DNA of 64,000 bases from Ruminococcus sp. (GTDB taxonomy: Bacteria > Bacillota > Clostridia > Oscillospirales > Acutalibacteraceae): the NCBI GenBank assembly GCA_017403985.1, contig JAFRDE010000001.1, forward strand, positions 124,001 through 188,000. The letters are read 5' to 3'. This document shows, piece after piece, positions 8,555 through 17,969 of this stretch. The translations under genes were made by a program, and so were the position numbers. The notes below the pieces were generated by a model. It did not search any database and had not been told where the DNA came from. It saw nothing but the letters and a program-made list of their open reading frames with translations. Position 1 is the first letter of the stretch. Every line of letters starts with the position of its first letter.

Positions 8555-9378
8555 TTAATCCTTATCAAACTGTAAATAACAAAACCGAAAATATTCAGCA
8601 ATACAACGCACGCGATAACCAAAAGCGTGATCACAATGCAGATATAATCGCGCTTGACCATATGCAGCTGTTTCATACGCGTACGTCCGTCTCCGCCGCG
8701 GTAGCAGCGGCATTCCATCGCGACCGCCAGCTCATATGCTCTGCGGAACGCGGACACGAACAGCGGAACCAGTACGGGCACCAGCGCTTTGACGCGCGTA
8801 AAGAGATTGCCGCTTTCCATGTCGGCGCCTCTCGCCTTCTGCGCCGCCATAATCTTGTCAGTCTCTTCCAGCAGCGTCGGAACAAAGCGCAGCGCGATCG
8901 TCATCATCATCGCGATCTCATGGACCTTGATGTGGAAAACCTTCAGCGGCTTCATCAGACGCTCCAAAGCGTCGGTCAGATCCGTCGGAGAAGTGGTGAA
9001 CGTCAGCACCGAGCTCAAAAGAATCAGGCATATAATGCGAACGCAGACAAAAACCGCGTTGCGGATGCCTTCCCAGGTGACCTTGATGATCCACCACTCG
9101 AAGATCGGGACGCCGGTTCCGTAAAACAGGTTCAGTATCGATGTGATGATCACGATTACGATAATGACCTTTAAGCTCTTCAAATACGACTTGATCGGAA
9201 CTTTGGTCATCAGTACGATCGCCATTACGGTTATCGCCGTAAACGCCAGCGAGAAAACGTTGAACGTACAGAAGATCAACACGATATAAACGATCAGACT
9301 GAGTATCTTTACGCGGGGATCCAGTCTATGGATCACGGAATCCGCAGGAAAGTACTGACCGAGAGTGATATCTCTCAT
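8551..9378 (-). CDS. ecfT: ECF transporter transmembrane component EcfT
   Basis: The membrane scaffold of an energy-coupling-factor vitamin transporter. The 275-residue product has five hydrophobic segments. The C-terminal coupling helices carry the two motifs that contact the ATPases, AQKARGAD and MECRCYRG. I choose the ATG at 9378 ([11 protein letters not shown]), because AGGAGGG lies just upstream and homology begins there; the longer open frame lies inside ecfA2. It works with the two ATPases encoded immediately upstream and would serve S components such as FolT at 27088. Confidence 0.9.
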   Translation of the reverse strand: MRDITLGQYFPADSVIHRLDPRVKILSLIVYIVLIFCTFNVFSLAFTAITVMAIVLMTKVPIKSYLKSLKVIIVIVIITSILNLFYGTGVPIFEWWIIKVTWEGIRNAVFVCVRIICLILLSSVLTFTTSPTDLTDALERLMKPLKVFHIKVHEIAMMMTIALRFVPTLLEETDKIMAAQKARGADMESGNLFTRVKALVPVLVPLFVSAFRRAYELAVAMECRCYRGGDGRTRMKQLHMVKRDYICIVITLLVIACVVLLNIFGFVIYSLIRIK

Positions 9379-10238
9379 AGCCGTCCCTCCTTTTTCAGAT
9401 ACTCCGTGATACTGTAGACGGCGCTTTCCACCGTCAAAGTACCTTTCGGCAGCGGGAATCCCGCATCGATCAGCGAATCGACGATCGAAGTGATCTGCGG
9501 CAGCCGCAAACCCATCGAAGCTAATTTCTCGCCCTGCGAGAATACTCTCTCGCATGTATCATACATTTCAAGATGCGAATGATTCATCACCAGCACCTTG
9601 TCGCATACCGACGCGACGTCCTCCATTGAATGGGAGACCAGCAGTACGGTGTTGCCGCGCTCTTTATGATAGTTGTAGATCTGCGTCAGCAGGATATCTC
9701 TGCCCAGCGGATCCAAACCCGCGCACGGCTCGTCTAAAATAAGGACATCAGGATCCATGGCGATCACGCCGGCGATCGCCGCCCTGCGCTTTTCGCCGCC
9801 GGAAAGGTCAAAGGGAGATTTTGAAAGTAGATCTTCCCGTAAATCGACGAATTTCGCCGATTTCATCACGCGCTCTTTGATCTCCGCTTCACTCAGCCCC
9901 ATGTTGCCGGGACCGAAAGCGATATCCTTTTCAACGGTTTCTTCAAAAAGCTGATACTCGGGATACTGGAAAACCAAACCGACCTTGAAGCGGATCCTGC
10001 GGATCTCCTTCGGCTTATCCCAGATATTGACGCCGTCGAGCGTGATCACGCCCTCTGAAGGCTTTAATAAACCGTTGAGCATCTGTACCAGCGTGGACTT
10101 ACCGGAACCGGTGTGACCGATGATACCGATAAAGTCGCCGCGGTTGACGTCAAAGCTGACCTTATCGACAGCCTTATGTTCAAAAGGAGTACCCTGAGAA
10201 TAAACATAGGATAAATCTTTGACACTGAGTATACTCAC
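9375..10238 (-). CDS. ecfA2: ECF transporter ATPase EcfA2
   Basis: The second ATPase of the ECF module. The 287-residue product has Walker [11 protein letters not shown]-loop [14 protein letters not shown], signature [13 protein letters not shown], Walker [14 protein letters not shown] and switch histidine VSHSMEDV. The start is a GTG at 10238 overlapping the ecfA1 stop (GTGA), five bases after AAGGAGGTG. This makes the protein begin [12 protein letters not shown], as in homologues. Confidence 0.92.
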   Translation of the reverse strand: MSILSVKDLSYVYSQGTPFEHKAVDKVSFDVNRGDFIGIIGHTGSGKSTLVQMLNGLLKPSEGVITLDGVNIWDKPKEIRRIRFKVGLVFQYPEYQLFEETVEKDIAFGPGNMGLSEAEIKERVMKSAKFVDLREDLLSKSPFDLSGGEKRRAAIAGVIAMDPDVLILDEPCAGLDPLGRDILLTQIYNYHKERGNTVLLVSHSMEDVASVCDKVLVMNHSHLEMYDTCERVFSQGEKLASMGLRLPQITSIVDSLIDAGFPLPKGTLTVESAVYSITEYLKKEGRL

Positions 10239-11074
10239 TGAAGCACCTCCTTGAGCATCGAGGTGCATTCATCCGCTGTTAAGGGCAGATATTTAATTTC
10301 AACGCCGCAGGCTCTGAGCTTGTGGCAAAGCTCCGTTGCCTGAGGAACGTCAAGGCGATGCTTTTTCATCAGCTCGACCTGAGAGAAAACCTCCCCCGGT
10401 GTGCCGGAGATCAGCATCTTGCCGTTATCGACAACATAGACCTTATCCGCCAAGACAGCCTCTTCCATATAATGGGTGATCATCACGACGGTTATTCCGT
10501 GTTCACGGTTGAGCTTCAGAATCGTATCGAGGACCTCCTGCCTGCCCTTCGGGTCAAGCATCGCGGTAGGCTCATCCAAAACGATGCAGTCGGGTCTCAT
10601 CGCGATAATGCCCGCGATAGCGACGCGCTGCTTCTGACCGCCGCTGAGTTTATGCGGCGCTTTCTCACGATACTCGTACATATCGACCGCTTTCAGCGCC
10701 TCGTCGACTCGCTCGCGAATCTCTTCGGGAGGGATACCGAGGTTTTCGGGACCGAAAGCAACGTCCTCTTCCACGATGCTCGCGACAAGCTGATTGTCGG
10801 GATTCTGCAGAACCAGCCCGACCTTACGGCGGATATCGTAGGTGACGTTTTCGTCAGAGGTATCCATTCCGTCGATATACACCTTGCCGGAGATCGGCAC
10901 GACCATCGCGTTCAGGTGCTTCGCGATCGTACTTTTTCCGGAACCGTTGTGTCCGAGGAGCGCGACAAATTCGCCCTGCCTGACTTCAAAGGAAACATCG
11001 TCAAGCACGAGCCTGTCTTGCTCTCTCTGCTCGCTGTATTTAAATGTCACATTTTGAACCGAAATGAATTCCAT
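10235..11074 (-). CDS. ecfA1: ECF transporter ATPase EcfA1
   Basis: The first ATPase of the ECF module, 279 residues. It has Walker [25 protein letters not shown] at the Q-loop, signature [13 protein letters not shown], Walker [14 protein letters not shown] and switch ITHYMEEA. It begins the minus-strand run ecfA1-ecfA2-ecfT-truA-DUF5711-cvpA-pgsA-clpE, whose members overlap or are closely spaced. Confidence 0.93.
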   Translation of the reverse strand: MEFISVQNVTFKYSEQREQDRLVLDDVSFEVRQGEFVALLGHNGSGKSTIAKHLNAMVVPISGKVYIDGMDTSDENVTYDIRRKVGLVLQNPDNQLVASIVEEDVAFGPENLGIPPEEIRERVDEALKAVDMYEYREKAPHKLSGGQKQRVAIAGIIAMRPDCIVLDEPTAMLDPKGRQEVLDTILKLNREHGITVVMITHYMEEAVLADKVYVVDNGKMLISGTPGEVFSQVELMKKHRLDVPQATELCHKLRACGVEIKYLPLTADECTSMLKEVLQ

Positions 11075-11150
11075 ATACTCTCCAAATTATCAGCGCAATC
11101 TTCGATTGATTTCGCAGTCTCAATTATATCGGCTGCAAAGACAACAGAAA

Positions 11151-12014
11151 CTATCTGCGCCAGATCGCGGTTGAACCGCAGGGCAATGTCAAGCCCGATT
11201 CGGTAACGGTAAGACCGATCTCATCGGAAGAGACCGTGCCGCCGAAACGGCTCTGTATCACCGTACTCAGTAAATACTCCATCACCGAAGGCGAAAGCCC
11301 GGTGGTGTAGGAGTTCAATATCACAAATTCAGCGTTATCCGCTACGACGCCTGCGCACAGATCAACAAATTCATAGATGCGCTCTTCCAGCTTCCACACT
11401 TCGCCGTTCGGACCGCGTCCGTAGGAAGGCGGATCCATGATGACGCCGTCATATTTGTGTCCGCGCCGTATCTCGCGCGCAACGAACTTGGCGCAGTCGT
11501 CCACGATCCATCGAACGGGCTGATCGGCTACGCCGGAGGAAGCGGCGTTCTCTTTCGCCCAGCCGACCATACCCTTTGCCGCGTCGACATGACACACCTT
11601 TGCGCCCGCTTTCAGACAGGCGATCGTCGCGCAGCCGGTATAGCCGAACAGATTCAGAATGTTCAGCTGTCGGTCGGATTTTCGGATGATATCAGCCGCC
11701 AGATCCCAGTTGACCGCCTGTTCAGGGAAAACGCCGGTATGCTTGAAGCCCATCGGCTTGACGTTGAGCACAAGATCGCGGTATTTCACCTGCCATGAAG
11801 CAGGCACTTTTTTGAACATCTGCCACTTGCCGCCGCCGGTACTGGACCGGATGTAGCGGGCGTGCGCATTATGCCAGAGCGGATTTTTACGCTCGGTGTT
11901 CCAGATCACCTGCGGGTCGGGACGGATCAGGATGATATCGCCCCAGCGCTCCAAACGCTCGCCGCAAGAGGAATCGATAAGCTCATAATCGCTCCAAAAC
12001 TCTGTTTTTCGCAT
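11151..12014 (-). CDS. Class I SAM-dependent methyltransferase, RlmI/RlmK-like
   Basis: The 287-residue product has a SAM site (LNILNLFGYTGCATIACLKAG) at about residues 117-137, an acidic residue after it (CHVDAAKG) and the motif IMDPPSYGRG typical of rRNA cytosine-C5 or N-type methyltransferases of the RlmI/YccW group. The N-terminal PUA domain of RlmI is not evident, so the substrate is uncertain. It stands between ruvB and the ecf operon. Confidence 0.8.
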   Translation of the reverse strand: MRKTEFWSDYELIDSSCGERLERWGDIILIRPDPQVIWNTERKNPLWHNAHARYIRSSTGGGKWQMFKKVPASWQVKYRDLVLNVKPMGFKHTGVFPEQAVNWDLAADIIRKSDRQLNILNLFGYTGCATIACLKAGAKVCHVDAAKGMVGWAKENAASSGVADQPVRWIVDDCAKFVAREIRRGHKYDGVIMDPPSYGRGPNGEVWKLEERIYEFVDLCAGVVADNAEFVILNSYTTGLSPSVMEYLLSTVIQSRFGGTVSSDEIGLTVTESGLTLPCGSTAIWRR

Positions 12015-12060
12015 ATTTTATAACTCTCTTAAATGAATTGAGATTGTCTGCAATGACATT

Positions 12061-13125
12061 TTAATCGAATAAACTGCCCTGCGCGGCAGCGGTATTCGCG
12101 GGCACCTTATAGCCGAGGTGCTCATATGCCGAGGCTGTGACGCATCGACCGCGCGGCGTCCTGGACAAGAAGCCGATCTGCATCAGATACGGCTCATAGA
12201 CGTCCTCGATCGTGACCGCTTCCTCGCCGATCGCGGCTGCAAGCGTATCTAAACCCACGGGACCGCCGTTATAATATTTGATCATCGCTTCGAGCATGCG
12301 GCGGTCGTTCTGATCGAGACCGAGCTCGTCGATCTCCAATCTGTCGAGCGCCGTCTGAGCGACTTCAAGGGTGATCACGCCGTCGGAGATGACCTCGGAG
12401 AAATCGCGGACACGCTTCAAAAGACGGTTGGCGATACGAGGCGTACCGCGCGAACGGGACGCAAGCTCCAAAGCGCCTTCTTCATCGATTTTGATATTCA
12501 AGATCCCTGCGGAGCGGGTAATGATCTGTGCCAATTCCTCAGGAGAATACATCTCCAGTCGAAGCACAACGCCGAAACGATCGCGCAAGGGAGCCGTCAG
12601 CTGTCCTGCACGCGTCGTCGCGCCGACAAGCGTGAAGCGCGGGAGCGGCAGATGATAGGAAGCCGCCATCTGACCTTTGCCGGTGATGATATCGATCGCG
12701 AAGTCCTCCATCGACGGGTAGAGGATCTCCTCTACCGAACGGGACAGGCGATGGATCTCGTCGATAAATAATACGTCACCGGGGTTGAGGTTCGTCAACA
12801 GCGCAGCCAGATCGCCGGGCTTTTCGATCGCGGGACCGGAAGTGATGCGGATATTGACGCCCATTTCATTGGCGATGATCGCGGAAAGCGTCGTTTTGCC
12901 CAGTCCGGGAGGTCCGTACAGCAGCACATGATCGAGCGATTCACCGCGTTTTTTCGCCGCTTCTATAAAAACCTTCAGGTTTTCTTTTGCTTTATCCTGA
13001 CCGATATACTCATCGAGCGTTTTCGGTCTCAGCGGATTATCGGAATCGACCGCGTCGGAGGGAATCTCCGAGGTATCCATGATACGATCCTCAAAATCCA
13101 TTTCAAAATCAGTTTTATAATCCAT
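12061..13125 (-). CDS. ruvB: Holliday junction branch migration ATPase RuvB
   Basis: AAA+ motor that drives branch migration with RuvA. Walker [11 protein letters not shown], Walker [10 protein letters not shown], sensor GATTRAGQL and the C-terminal winged helix ([15 protein letters not shown]) are intact in 354 residues. The ATG at 13125 is preferred over a TTG one codon earlier; GGAA precedes it. It is the third gene of ruvC-ruvA-ruvB, with a repeat between ruvA and ruvB. Confidence 0.95.
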   Translation of the reverse strand: MDYKTDFEMDFEDRIMDTSEIPSDAVDSDNPLRPKTLDEYIGQDKAKENLKVFIEAAKKRGESLDHVLLYGPPGLGKTTLSAIIANEMGVNIRITSGPAIEKPGDLAALLTNLNPGDVLFIDEIHRLSRSVEEILYPSMEDFAIDIITGKGQMAASYHLPLPRFTLVGATTRAGQLTAPLRDRFGVVLRLEMYSPEELAQIITRSAGILNIKIDEEGALELASRSRGTPRIANRLLKRVRDFSEVISDGVITLEVAQTALDRLEIDELGLDQNDRRMLEAMIKYYNGGPVGLDTLAAAIGEEAVTIEDVYEPYLMQIGFLSRTPRGRCVTASAYEHLGYKVPANTAAAQGSLFD

Positions 13126-13153
13126 CAAACGATTCCTTTCGAAAAAGTGAAAT

Positions 13154-13190
13154 CTTTATCCGGGAGGAGCAAATCCCTCCACTACATTTA
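13154..13190. repeat. Dispersed palindromic repeat, GTAGGGGA family, copy 2
   Basis: On the minus strand it contains GTAGTGGAGGG-ATTTG-CTCCTCCCGG, a hairpin between ruvA and ruvB. It is related to the copies at 54-90 and 41303-41357. Insertion inside the ruv operon may form a stem-loop in the message. Confidence 0.6.
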
Positions 13191-13198
13191 AAATCTGA

Positions 13199-13789
13199 CT
13201 ATGCCATTTGTTTCAAGGTGGCGGCGATCATCGCCTCGACCGACATATTCGGATCGAGCTTTGACAATATCGGGGTAATGTCCGCAGCAGAATATCCGAG
13301 CACCGCTAAAGCGGCTACCGCCTTCGGCACGTTGCCGGTATCGACGATCACACTGCCTTTGCCGACGTCGAAGCCTTCGGTATCGGCAACGCCCTTGATC
13401 TTATCCTTTAACTCGAGCACAATACGCTGCGCGAGCTTCGGTCCGACGCCGGAGGCGCGTGTCAGCGTCTTGCTGTCGCCGGAGGATACGCACATCGCGA
13501 TCTGTTCGGATGAGAGCTCGGACAGGATCGCCAACGCGACCTTGGGACCCACACCTGTGATGCCAATCAGCATCTTGAAGGTGGAAAGCTCGTTCTTTGT
13601 CGCAAAGCCGAACAGCTCCATCGCGTCCTCACGGACGTTCATATAGGTGTAAAGCATGACCTCGGAATTGAGCTTGAGCTGTTTTTGCGTTGTGATCGAA
13701 GTCTGTACCCGATAGCCGACGCCGCCGCATTCAACAACCGCGTAGCCGGCGTCCATGAGTATCAGATTGCCTCGAACGGAATATATCAT
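13199..13789 (-). CDS. ruvA: Holliday junction DNA helicase subunit RuvA
   Basis: Tetrameric junction-binding protein, 196 residues. An N-terminal OB fold (MIYSVRGNLILMDAG) precedes two helix-hairpin-helix motifs (LIGITGVGPKVALAIL and ASGVGPKLAQRIVLEL). A C-terminal domain that contacts RuvB (AVAALAVLGYSAADI) closes the protein. The start overlaps the ruvC stop by one base. Confidence 0.95.
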   Translation of the reverse strand: MIYSVRGNLILMDAGYAVVECGGVGYRVQTSITTQKQLKLNSEVMLYTYMNVREDAMELFGFATKNELSTFKMLIGITGVGPKVALAILSELSSEQIAMCVSSGDSKTLTRASGVGPKLAQRIVLELKDKIKGVADTEGFDVGKGSVIVDTGNVPKAVAALAVLGYSAADITPILSKLDPNMSVEAMIAATLKQMA

Positions 13790-14298
13790 TATTTGATGCC
13801 TCTCTTCATCATATAATCGCGCAGGTTCGTACCCGCTGCCTGAGTATGCGTGATCGCCAGCGCCAGCGCGTCTGCGGTATCGTCGGGCTTAGGCACTTCC
13901 TTCAAATGAAGGAGTCGGCGCGTCATCTCCATCACCTGCGGCTTCAGCGCCTTGCCGTAGCCTGTAACGGCGGTCTTCACCTGCAAAGGTGTATATTCAT
14001 AAACAGGGATATGTGCCTGTTCAGCCGCGAGGAGGATGACGCCTCTCGCCTGAGCTACCTGTATCGCTGTGGTGGTATTCGTGTTGAAATAGAGCTTTTC
14101 GATCGACATGACGTCGGGCTTTGAGCGCTCGATCAGTTCTACCGTATCGTCATAGATCAGCTTGAGCCGGGCGTTGAAATCCGTATGCGCCTCAGTCGTG
14201 ATCGCGCCGAAAGCGACGGGACGATGCTTAGTACCCTGATATTCAATTACGCCCCATCCGACGATGGCATATCCGGGATCGATACCGAGAATAATCAA
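13789..14298 (-). CDS. ruvC: Holliday junction resolvase RuvC
   Basis: Mg-dependent endonuclease that cuts the junction held by RuvAB. The catalytic acids are visible in GIDPG, SIEKLYF and KPDDTADALALA. I choose the TTG at 14298 (ILGIDPG follows), because GAGGGAG lies eight bases upstream and the product is then 169 residues, the usual RuvC size. A start at 14328 would add ten residues without a ribosome site. Confidence 0.93.
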   Translation of the reverse strand: MIILGIDPGYAIVGWGVIEYQGTKHRPVAFGAITTEAHTDFNARLKLIYDDTVELIERSKPDVMSIEKLYFNTNTTTAIQVAQARGVILLAAEQAHIPVYEYTPLQVKTAVTGYGKALKPQVMEMTRRLLHLKEVPKPDDTADALALAITHTQAAGTNLRDYMMKRGIK

Positions 14299-14381
14299 AA
14301 GCTCAACTCCCTCAAGCTGATAATGCATAGAAATACAGTTTATTATATCATAATTGCGCCATTATATCAACATATAAATGA

Positions 14382-14409
14382 AAAAAGTCGCATGAAACTG
14401 CGACTTTTT
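14382..14409 (-). terminator. Terminator after the formate/nitrite channel gene
   Basis: Stem AAAAAGTCGCA / TGCGACTTTTT with loop TGAAAC, 20 bases past the stop of 14429-15067. It has T-runs on both strands and separates that gene from ruvC. Confidence 0.85.
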
Positions 14410-14428
14410 ACGGCAAAAATTTATGCAA

Positions 14429-15067
14429 TTATTTCTTTAAAACAGCCTTTCTCACCATATGGAAAACAACGGCTCCGACAAGGTTGCCTGCCGATACCAG
14501 CAGGATGTACACGATACCTTTCACGGAATAGAGTACATTCGACGCCGCGAAATAGAACATGTCCGCTACGCTGTGCTCGAAACCGCAGATGATAAACGCG
14601 GGTACACAGGTAAACACCAAAAGGTATTTCGGCAGTGATTTCTTATCGTCGTCGCTCCTGAAATAGTCCACGGCGATATAGACGAGGATACCGCACAACG
14701 CGCCTAAGATCAGCGTCTGCCACGGAGTTTGTCCGAGCTTTGCTTCACAAAGTTTAAGGGCTGTTTCAGCTAAATTCGGCTTTGCAAAGCCTACCATCAG
14801 CCCCATCAGCATACAGCCTAAGATATTGCCAAGCCAGATCGTCAGCAGATAAGGGATATATGAGGGCTTATTCTCGAGTAAATAAGCGGTTTTTCCGGTG
14901 AACAGCAGGAATCCCATGATCAGGATGACCGATAATCCGAGAGAGAATAATACCGCTCCCAGCTGCGCTTTATCGGCTGCCACGCAAGCCAGATAGACCG
15001 CGCCGCCGAAAGAGATCATTACGCCTGCCAGAACAGCGGAAAACAGATTTTTGATAAATTTCAACAC
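14429..15067 (-). CDS. Formate/nitrite transporter (FNT) family channel
   Basis: The 212-residue product has six hydrophobic segments and the family signatures GFEHSVADM in the fifth region and SAGNLVGA near the C-terminus. FNT pentamers pass formate, nitrite or hydrosulfide. In a fermenter with pyruvate-formate lyase, formate is the likely substrate, but no such enzyme is in the window. The protein is shorter than FocA (about 285). The start is GTG at 15067. Confidence 0.82.
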   Translation of the reverse strand: MLKFIKNLFSAVLAGVMISFGGAVYLACVAADKAQLGAVLFSLGLSVILIMGFLLFTGKTAYLLENKPSYIPYLLTIWLGNILGCMLMGLMVGFAKPNLAETALKLCEAKLGQTPWQTLILGALCGILVYIAVDYFRSDDDKKSLPKYLLVFTCVPAFIICGFEHSVADMFYFAASNVLYSVKGIVYILLVSAGNLVGAVVFHMVRKAVLKK

Positions 15068-15163
15068 ATCTCGCGCCTTTCATATGATTTACGAACGACA
15101 GTATTCTATCAAAAACAGGATTAATTTACAATAGCGTGAAAGAATTATAATCAACTAATTGCA

Positions 15164-15526
15164 TCATTCCGTCTTCTTCAGTTCTAAAACACCCGATCCG
15201 AAGCGCAGCTCTACCCTGTCTCCGTACAGTTGATATTTGAAATTATAATTTTTCCCGCTGCCGACGTCGCAGATCGTCAGCGAATCGTCATCCGCGATAC
15301 ATAAGCCGCAGATATCCAGCGAAAAAGCGTCATTCCCGATGTTCAGATCAGCATCCGTATCATCAAAAGAGAGCGAAACAATACAGCCGTTATCTTCCTC
15401 ACAGCGCCAGTCATACATCCTCAGCTCATCCGAGGCTCTGTTGATAACACGCGTACAGGACACAAGGCAGAGAGTGCAAATCCATACCGCGCCCAGCACC
15501 GAAAATCGCATAAAAAAGCCGCGCAT
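15164..15526 (-). CDS. Small lipoprotein of unknown function
   Basis: About 120 residues with a lipoprotein signal peptide ending in the lipobox LVSC. The mature part is acidic and beta-rich, with repeated D and S. I choose the ATG at 15526 (MRGFFMRF), which follows AGGTGA by five bases. I see no domain I can name. Confidence 0.6.
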   Translation of the reverse strand: MRGFFMRFSVLGAVWICTLCLVSCTRVINRASDELRMYDWRCEEDNGCIVSLSFDDTDADLNIGNDAFSLDICGLCIADDDSLTICDVGSGKNYNFKYQLYGDRVELRFGSGVLELKKTE

Positions 15527-15573
15527 AACCATCACCTAAGACAGTATATGCGCGGAGCGTCTCATTCAGAAGA

Positions 15574-16038
15574 TTATTGATTTGAAGTTCTTTCCCTGAT
15601 ACGGGTAGCCTGGAAGCCCAAAGACGTCATGAACAAGATCACGACCTCCAAAATCAGCGTAAACACGCCGCCGATCGCGATCGTATCACCCGTACCGAAG
15701 CAGATAATGAAAGCACAGAGAAAACAGGTGATAACGCTGACGATGTACTTTTTCTTTGATCTCTTATCCAGAATAAAGAAAAAGAAGCAGATGATCGGCA
15801 TGATGATCAGTATCGCGCCGTATACGGCAACGATCACCTCCGCTACGCTGTTGAAGCCGTTATACTGAAACACCAGATTCAGCGCCGTGCGGTGTCCTAT
15901 ACCGCCCTCAATATCGCCGTGCATCAGCGGCAGAGGGATCATCAGTACCTGTAAAAAGTACAGAACAGCGATAAAAATGCGAATTCTTTTTTCGGTCTTC
16001 GACTCGACGTTTTCTTCTACTACGACATATTTTGCCAT
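15574..16038 (-). CDS. Small integral membrane protein of unknown function
   Basis: The 154-residue product has an N-terminal charged stretch (MAKYVVVEENVESKTEKR) and four predicted transmembrane segments, one with the run ICFFFFIL. The ATG at 16038 follows GAGGTGC by three bases; the open frame extends 13 codons further without a site. No motif suggests a function. Confidence 0.6.
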   Translation of the reverse strand: MAKYVVVEENVESKTEKRIRIFIAVLYFLQVLMIPLPLMHGDIEGGIGHRTALNLVFQYNGFNSVAEVIVAVYGAILIIMPIICFFFFILDKRSKKKYIVSVITCFLCAFIICFGTGDTIAIGGVFTLILEVVILFMTSLGFQATRIRERTSNQ

Positions 16039-16116
16039 ATTGCACCTCAAATAATCAGAACTTCGATTCTGCAACATATATTAACACAATATTCACACAA
16101 ATTCAACATTAATTAT

Positions 16117-16144
16117 TTGACTTTATCTAAAATGATGCTATACT
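16117..16144 (+). promoter_or_regulatory. Promoter of the GH13-DUF1653 gene
   Basis: TTGACT (16117-16122), 16-base spacer, TATACT (16139-16144), 33 bases before the ATG. The ribosome site AAGGAGG is at 16164-16170. Confidence 0.65.
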
Positions 16145-16177
16145 CTTTAAAGATTCTTATATCAAGGAGGTATTTCC

Positions 16178-17845
16178 ATGCACTGGATCAACGATACCGT
16201 CATCTATAACACTTATCCGCTCGGCTTTTGCGGAGCGCCGAAGCAAAACGATTTTCAGCTGACTTACCGACTGGATAAGATATATGACTTTATCCCCCAC
16301 TTCAAAAAGATGGGCGTCAACTGTATCCTGTTCAATCCGGTTTTTGAAAGCACCAGACACGGCTACGATACCATCGATTACAAGAAGATCGACAGCCGTC
16401 TCGGCGACAATGAGAGCTTTAAGAGGATCTGCGATACCCTGCACAAAAACGGCATCCGCATCATGCTGGACGGCGTATTCAACCACGTCGGACGCGACTT
16501 CTTCGCGTTCAAGGACATTCAGGAGCGCGGCATGGGCTCTATCTATACTTCGTGGTTTTATAACGTACGCTTTGATCAGCAGAGCCCTTACGGCGATCAT
16601 TTCAGCTATGAAGGCTGGGCAGGTCATTACGACCTCGTCAAGCTCAACCTGCAGAACGAACACGTCGTGGAACACCTGCTCGACGCAGTCGGTTACTGGA
16701 TCGATGAATTCGGGATCGACGGTCTGCGTCTGGATGCGGCAAACGTCATGGACGTCGGCTTTTTCAGGAGGCTGAAAGATTTTTGCAAAGGAAAAAAGCC
16801 GGATTTCTGGATGTTCGGCGAGATCGTCGGCGGCGACTATAACCGCATCGCAAACCCCGACGCACTGGATTCCTGCACCAATTATGAGATCTACAAAGGT
16901 CTTTTCTCCAGCCACAACGACCGCAACTACTTTGAATTCGCCCATTCCGTCGACCGCCAGTGCGGCGACTGGGGCATGTACAAGAATATCTACATGTACA
17001 ACTTCGCGGACAATCACGACGTCACAAGGCTGGCGAGCATCATCCGCGACAAGGCGCTGCAAAAAAACGTGTACACCATGCTCTACTGTATGCCGGGCGT
17101 ACCGTCGGTCTATTACGGAAGCGAGTTCGGTATGGAAGGTAAAAAGCAGCGCGATTCCGACGACGATCTCAGACGCGAGCTGAACCTGAACGCGCTCGAT
17201 AATCCCGATCACGAGCTGTTTGAACACATCTGCAGGCTGGGATATCTCAGACATCATCTGGAAGCGCTGCAATACGGCAAATACAAGAACGAACAGATCC
17301 AGCTCGAGCATATGTGCTTCTCGATGAAAACCGATCATCAGAAAGTATATATCCTGCTCAACCAGAGCAACGAACACCGCAATATCGGCTTTAACACCGA
17401 TTTCAGCGGCGTGCTGACCGACGTACTCAACGATAACCGCCAGTACGGCTGCAACGGCTGGATAGAGATCGGCGTACCGCCGATGAGTTCTATGATCCTT
17501 GTCGAAAACGACGGTTCGTTCAGAATCGACTTTCCCGCAGAGCAGGAAGAGGTTATCATTGATCGCGCCGAAGAAGATGAAATAACCAATGATGTTGAGC
17601 TCGAAGCATCCGATCCCGAACCTGAGCTGACGCCCGAGGAGATTGTCAAAGGCAAATACAGACATTTCAAAGGAAATGAATATGAAGTGATCGACTTCGC
17701 CAAGGACAGCGAAACGACCGAGATAATGGTCATTTACCGCGCGTTGTACGGCGAAAAAGAGCTTTGGGTACGTCCGTATGAAATGTTCCGCGAGATCATC
17801 GAGCGAGACGGTAAAAAGATAAGAAGATTTGAAAAGATTGATTAA
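16178..17845 (+). CDS. Cytoplasmic GH13 alpha-amylase-family enzyme fused to a DUF1653 domain
   Basis: The product has 555 residues and no signal peptide. The GH13 barrel carries the nucleophile D186 (GLRLDAAN), acid/base E215 (FGEIVGG) and D281 (FADNHD), plus GVFNHVGRDF for conserved region I. It resembles intracellular maltodextrin-acting GH13 enzymes. After a beta C-domain and an acidic linker (about 455-490), residues 491-553 form a second domain, KYRHFKGNEYEV...YRALYGEKELWVRP, matching stand-alone DUF1653 proteins. It would degrade maltodextrins imported after extracellular starch cleavage. The exact activity is not determinable by eye. Confidence 0.85.
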   Translation: MHWINDTVIYNTYPLGFCGAPKQNDFQLTYRLDKIYDFIPHFKKMGVNCILFNPVFESTRHGYDTIDYKKIDSRLGDNESFKRICDTLHKNGIRIMLDGVFNHVGRDFFAFKDIQERGMGSIYTSWFYNVRFDQQSPYGDHFSYEGWAGHYDLVKLNLQNEHVVEHLLDAVGYWIDEFGIDGLRLDAANVMDVGFFRRLKDFCKGKKPDFWMFGEIVGGDYNRIANPDALDSCTNYEIYKGLFSSHNDRNYFEFAHSVDRQCGDWGMYKNIYMYNFADNHDVTRLASIIRDKALQKNVYTMLYCMPGVPSVYYGSEFGMEGKKQRDSDDDLRRELNLNALDNPDHELFEHICRLGYLRHHLEALQYGKYKNEQIQLEHMCFSMKTDHQKVYILLNQSNEHRNIGFNTDFSGVLTDVLNDNRQYGCNGWIEIGVPPMSSMILVENDGSFRIDFPAEQEEVIIDRAEEDEITNDVELEASDPEPELTPEEIVKGKYRHFKGNEYEVIDFAKDSETTEIMVIYRALYGEKELWVRPYEMFREIIERDGKKIRRFEKID

Positions 17846-17860
17846 TACTTTCATCAGAAA

Positions 17861-17893
17861 AAGGAACCTGTCACATGGCAGGTTCCTTCTTCT
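17861..17893. terminator. Bidirectional terminator between the GH13 gene and the LCP gene
   Basis: Stem AAGGAACCTG / CAGGTTCCTT, followed by CTTCTT on the plus strand and TTTTT on the minus strand. It can serve the converging genes at 16178-17845 and 17970-19178. Confidence 0.85.
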
Positions 17894-17969
17894 TGTACAT
17901 TTTTAAATGATACATTAACAAAAAACAGAAGCCCGATGATTCGAGCTTCTGATAATCGTTGTATTTAGT

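Noticed and set aside
16157-17854. 565-codon open frame on the minus strand opposite the GH13 gene
   Set aside because: The plus strand has intact GH13 catalytic motifs, a promoter and AAGGAGG. The minus frame is a codon-bias shadow without recognisable domains or ribosome site.
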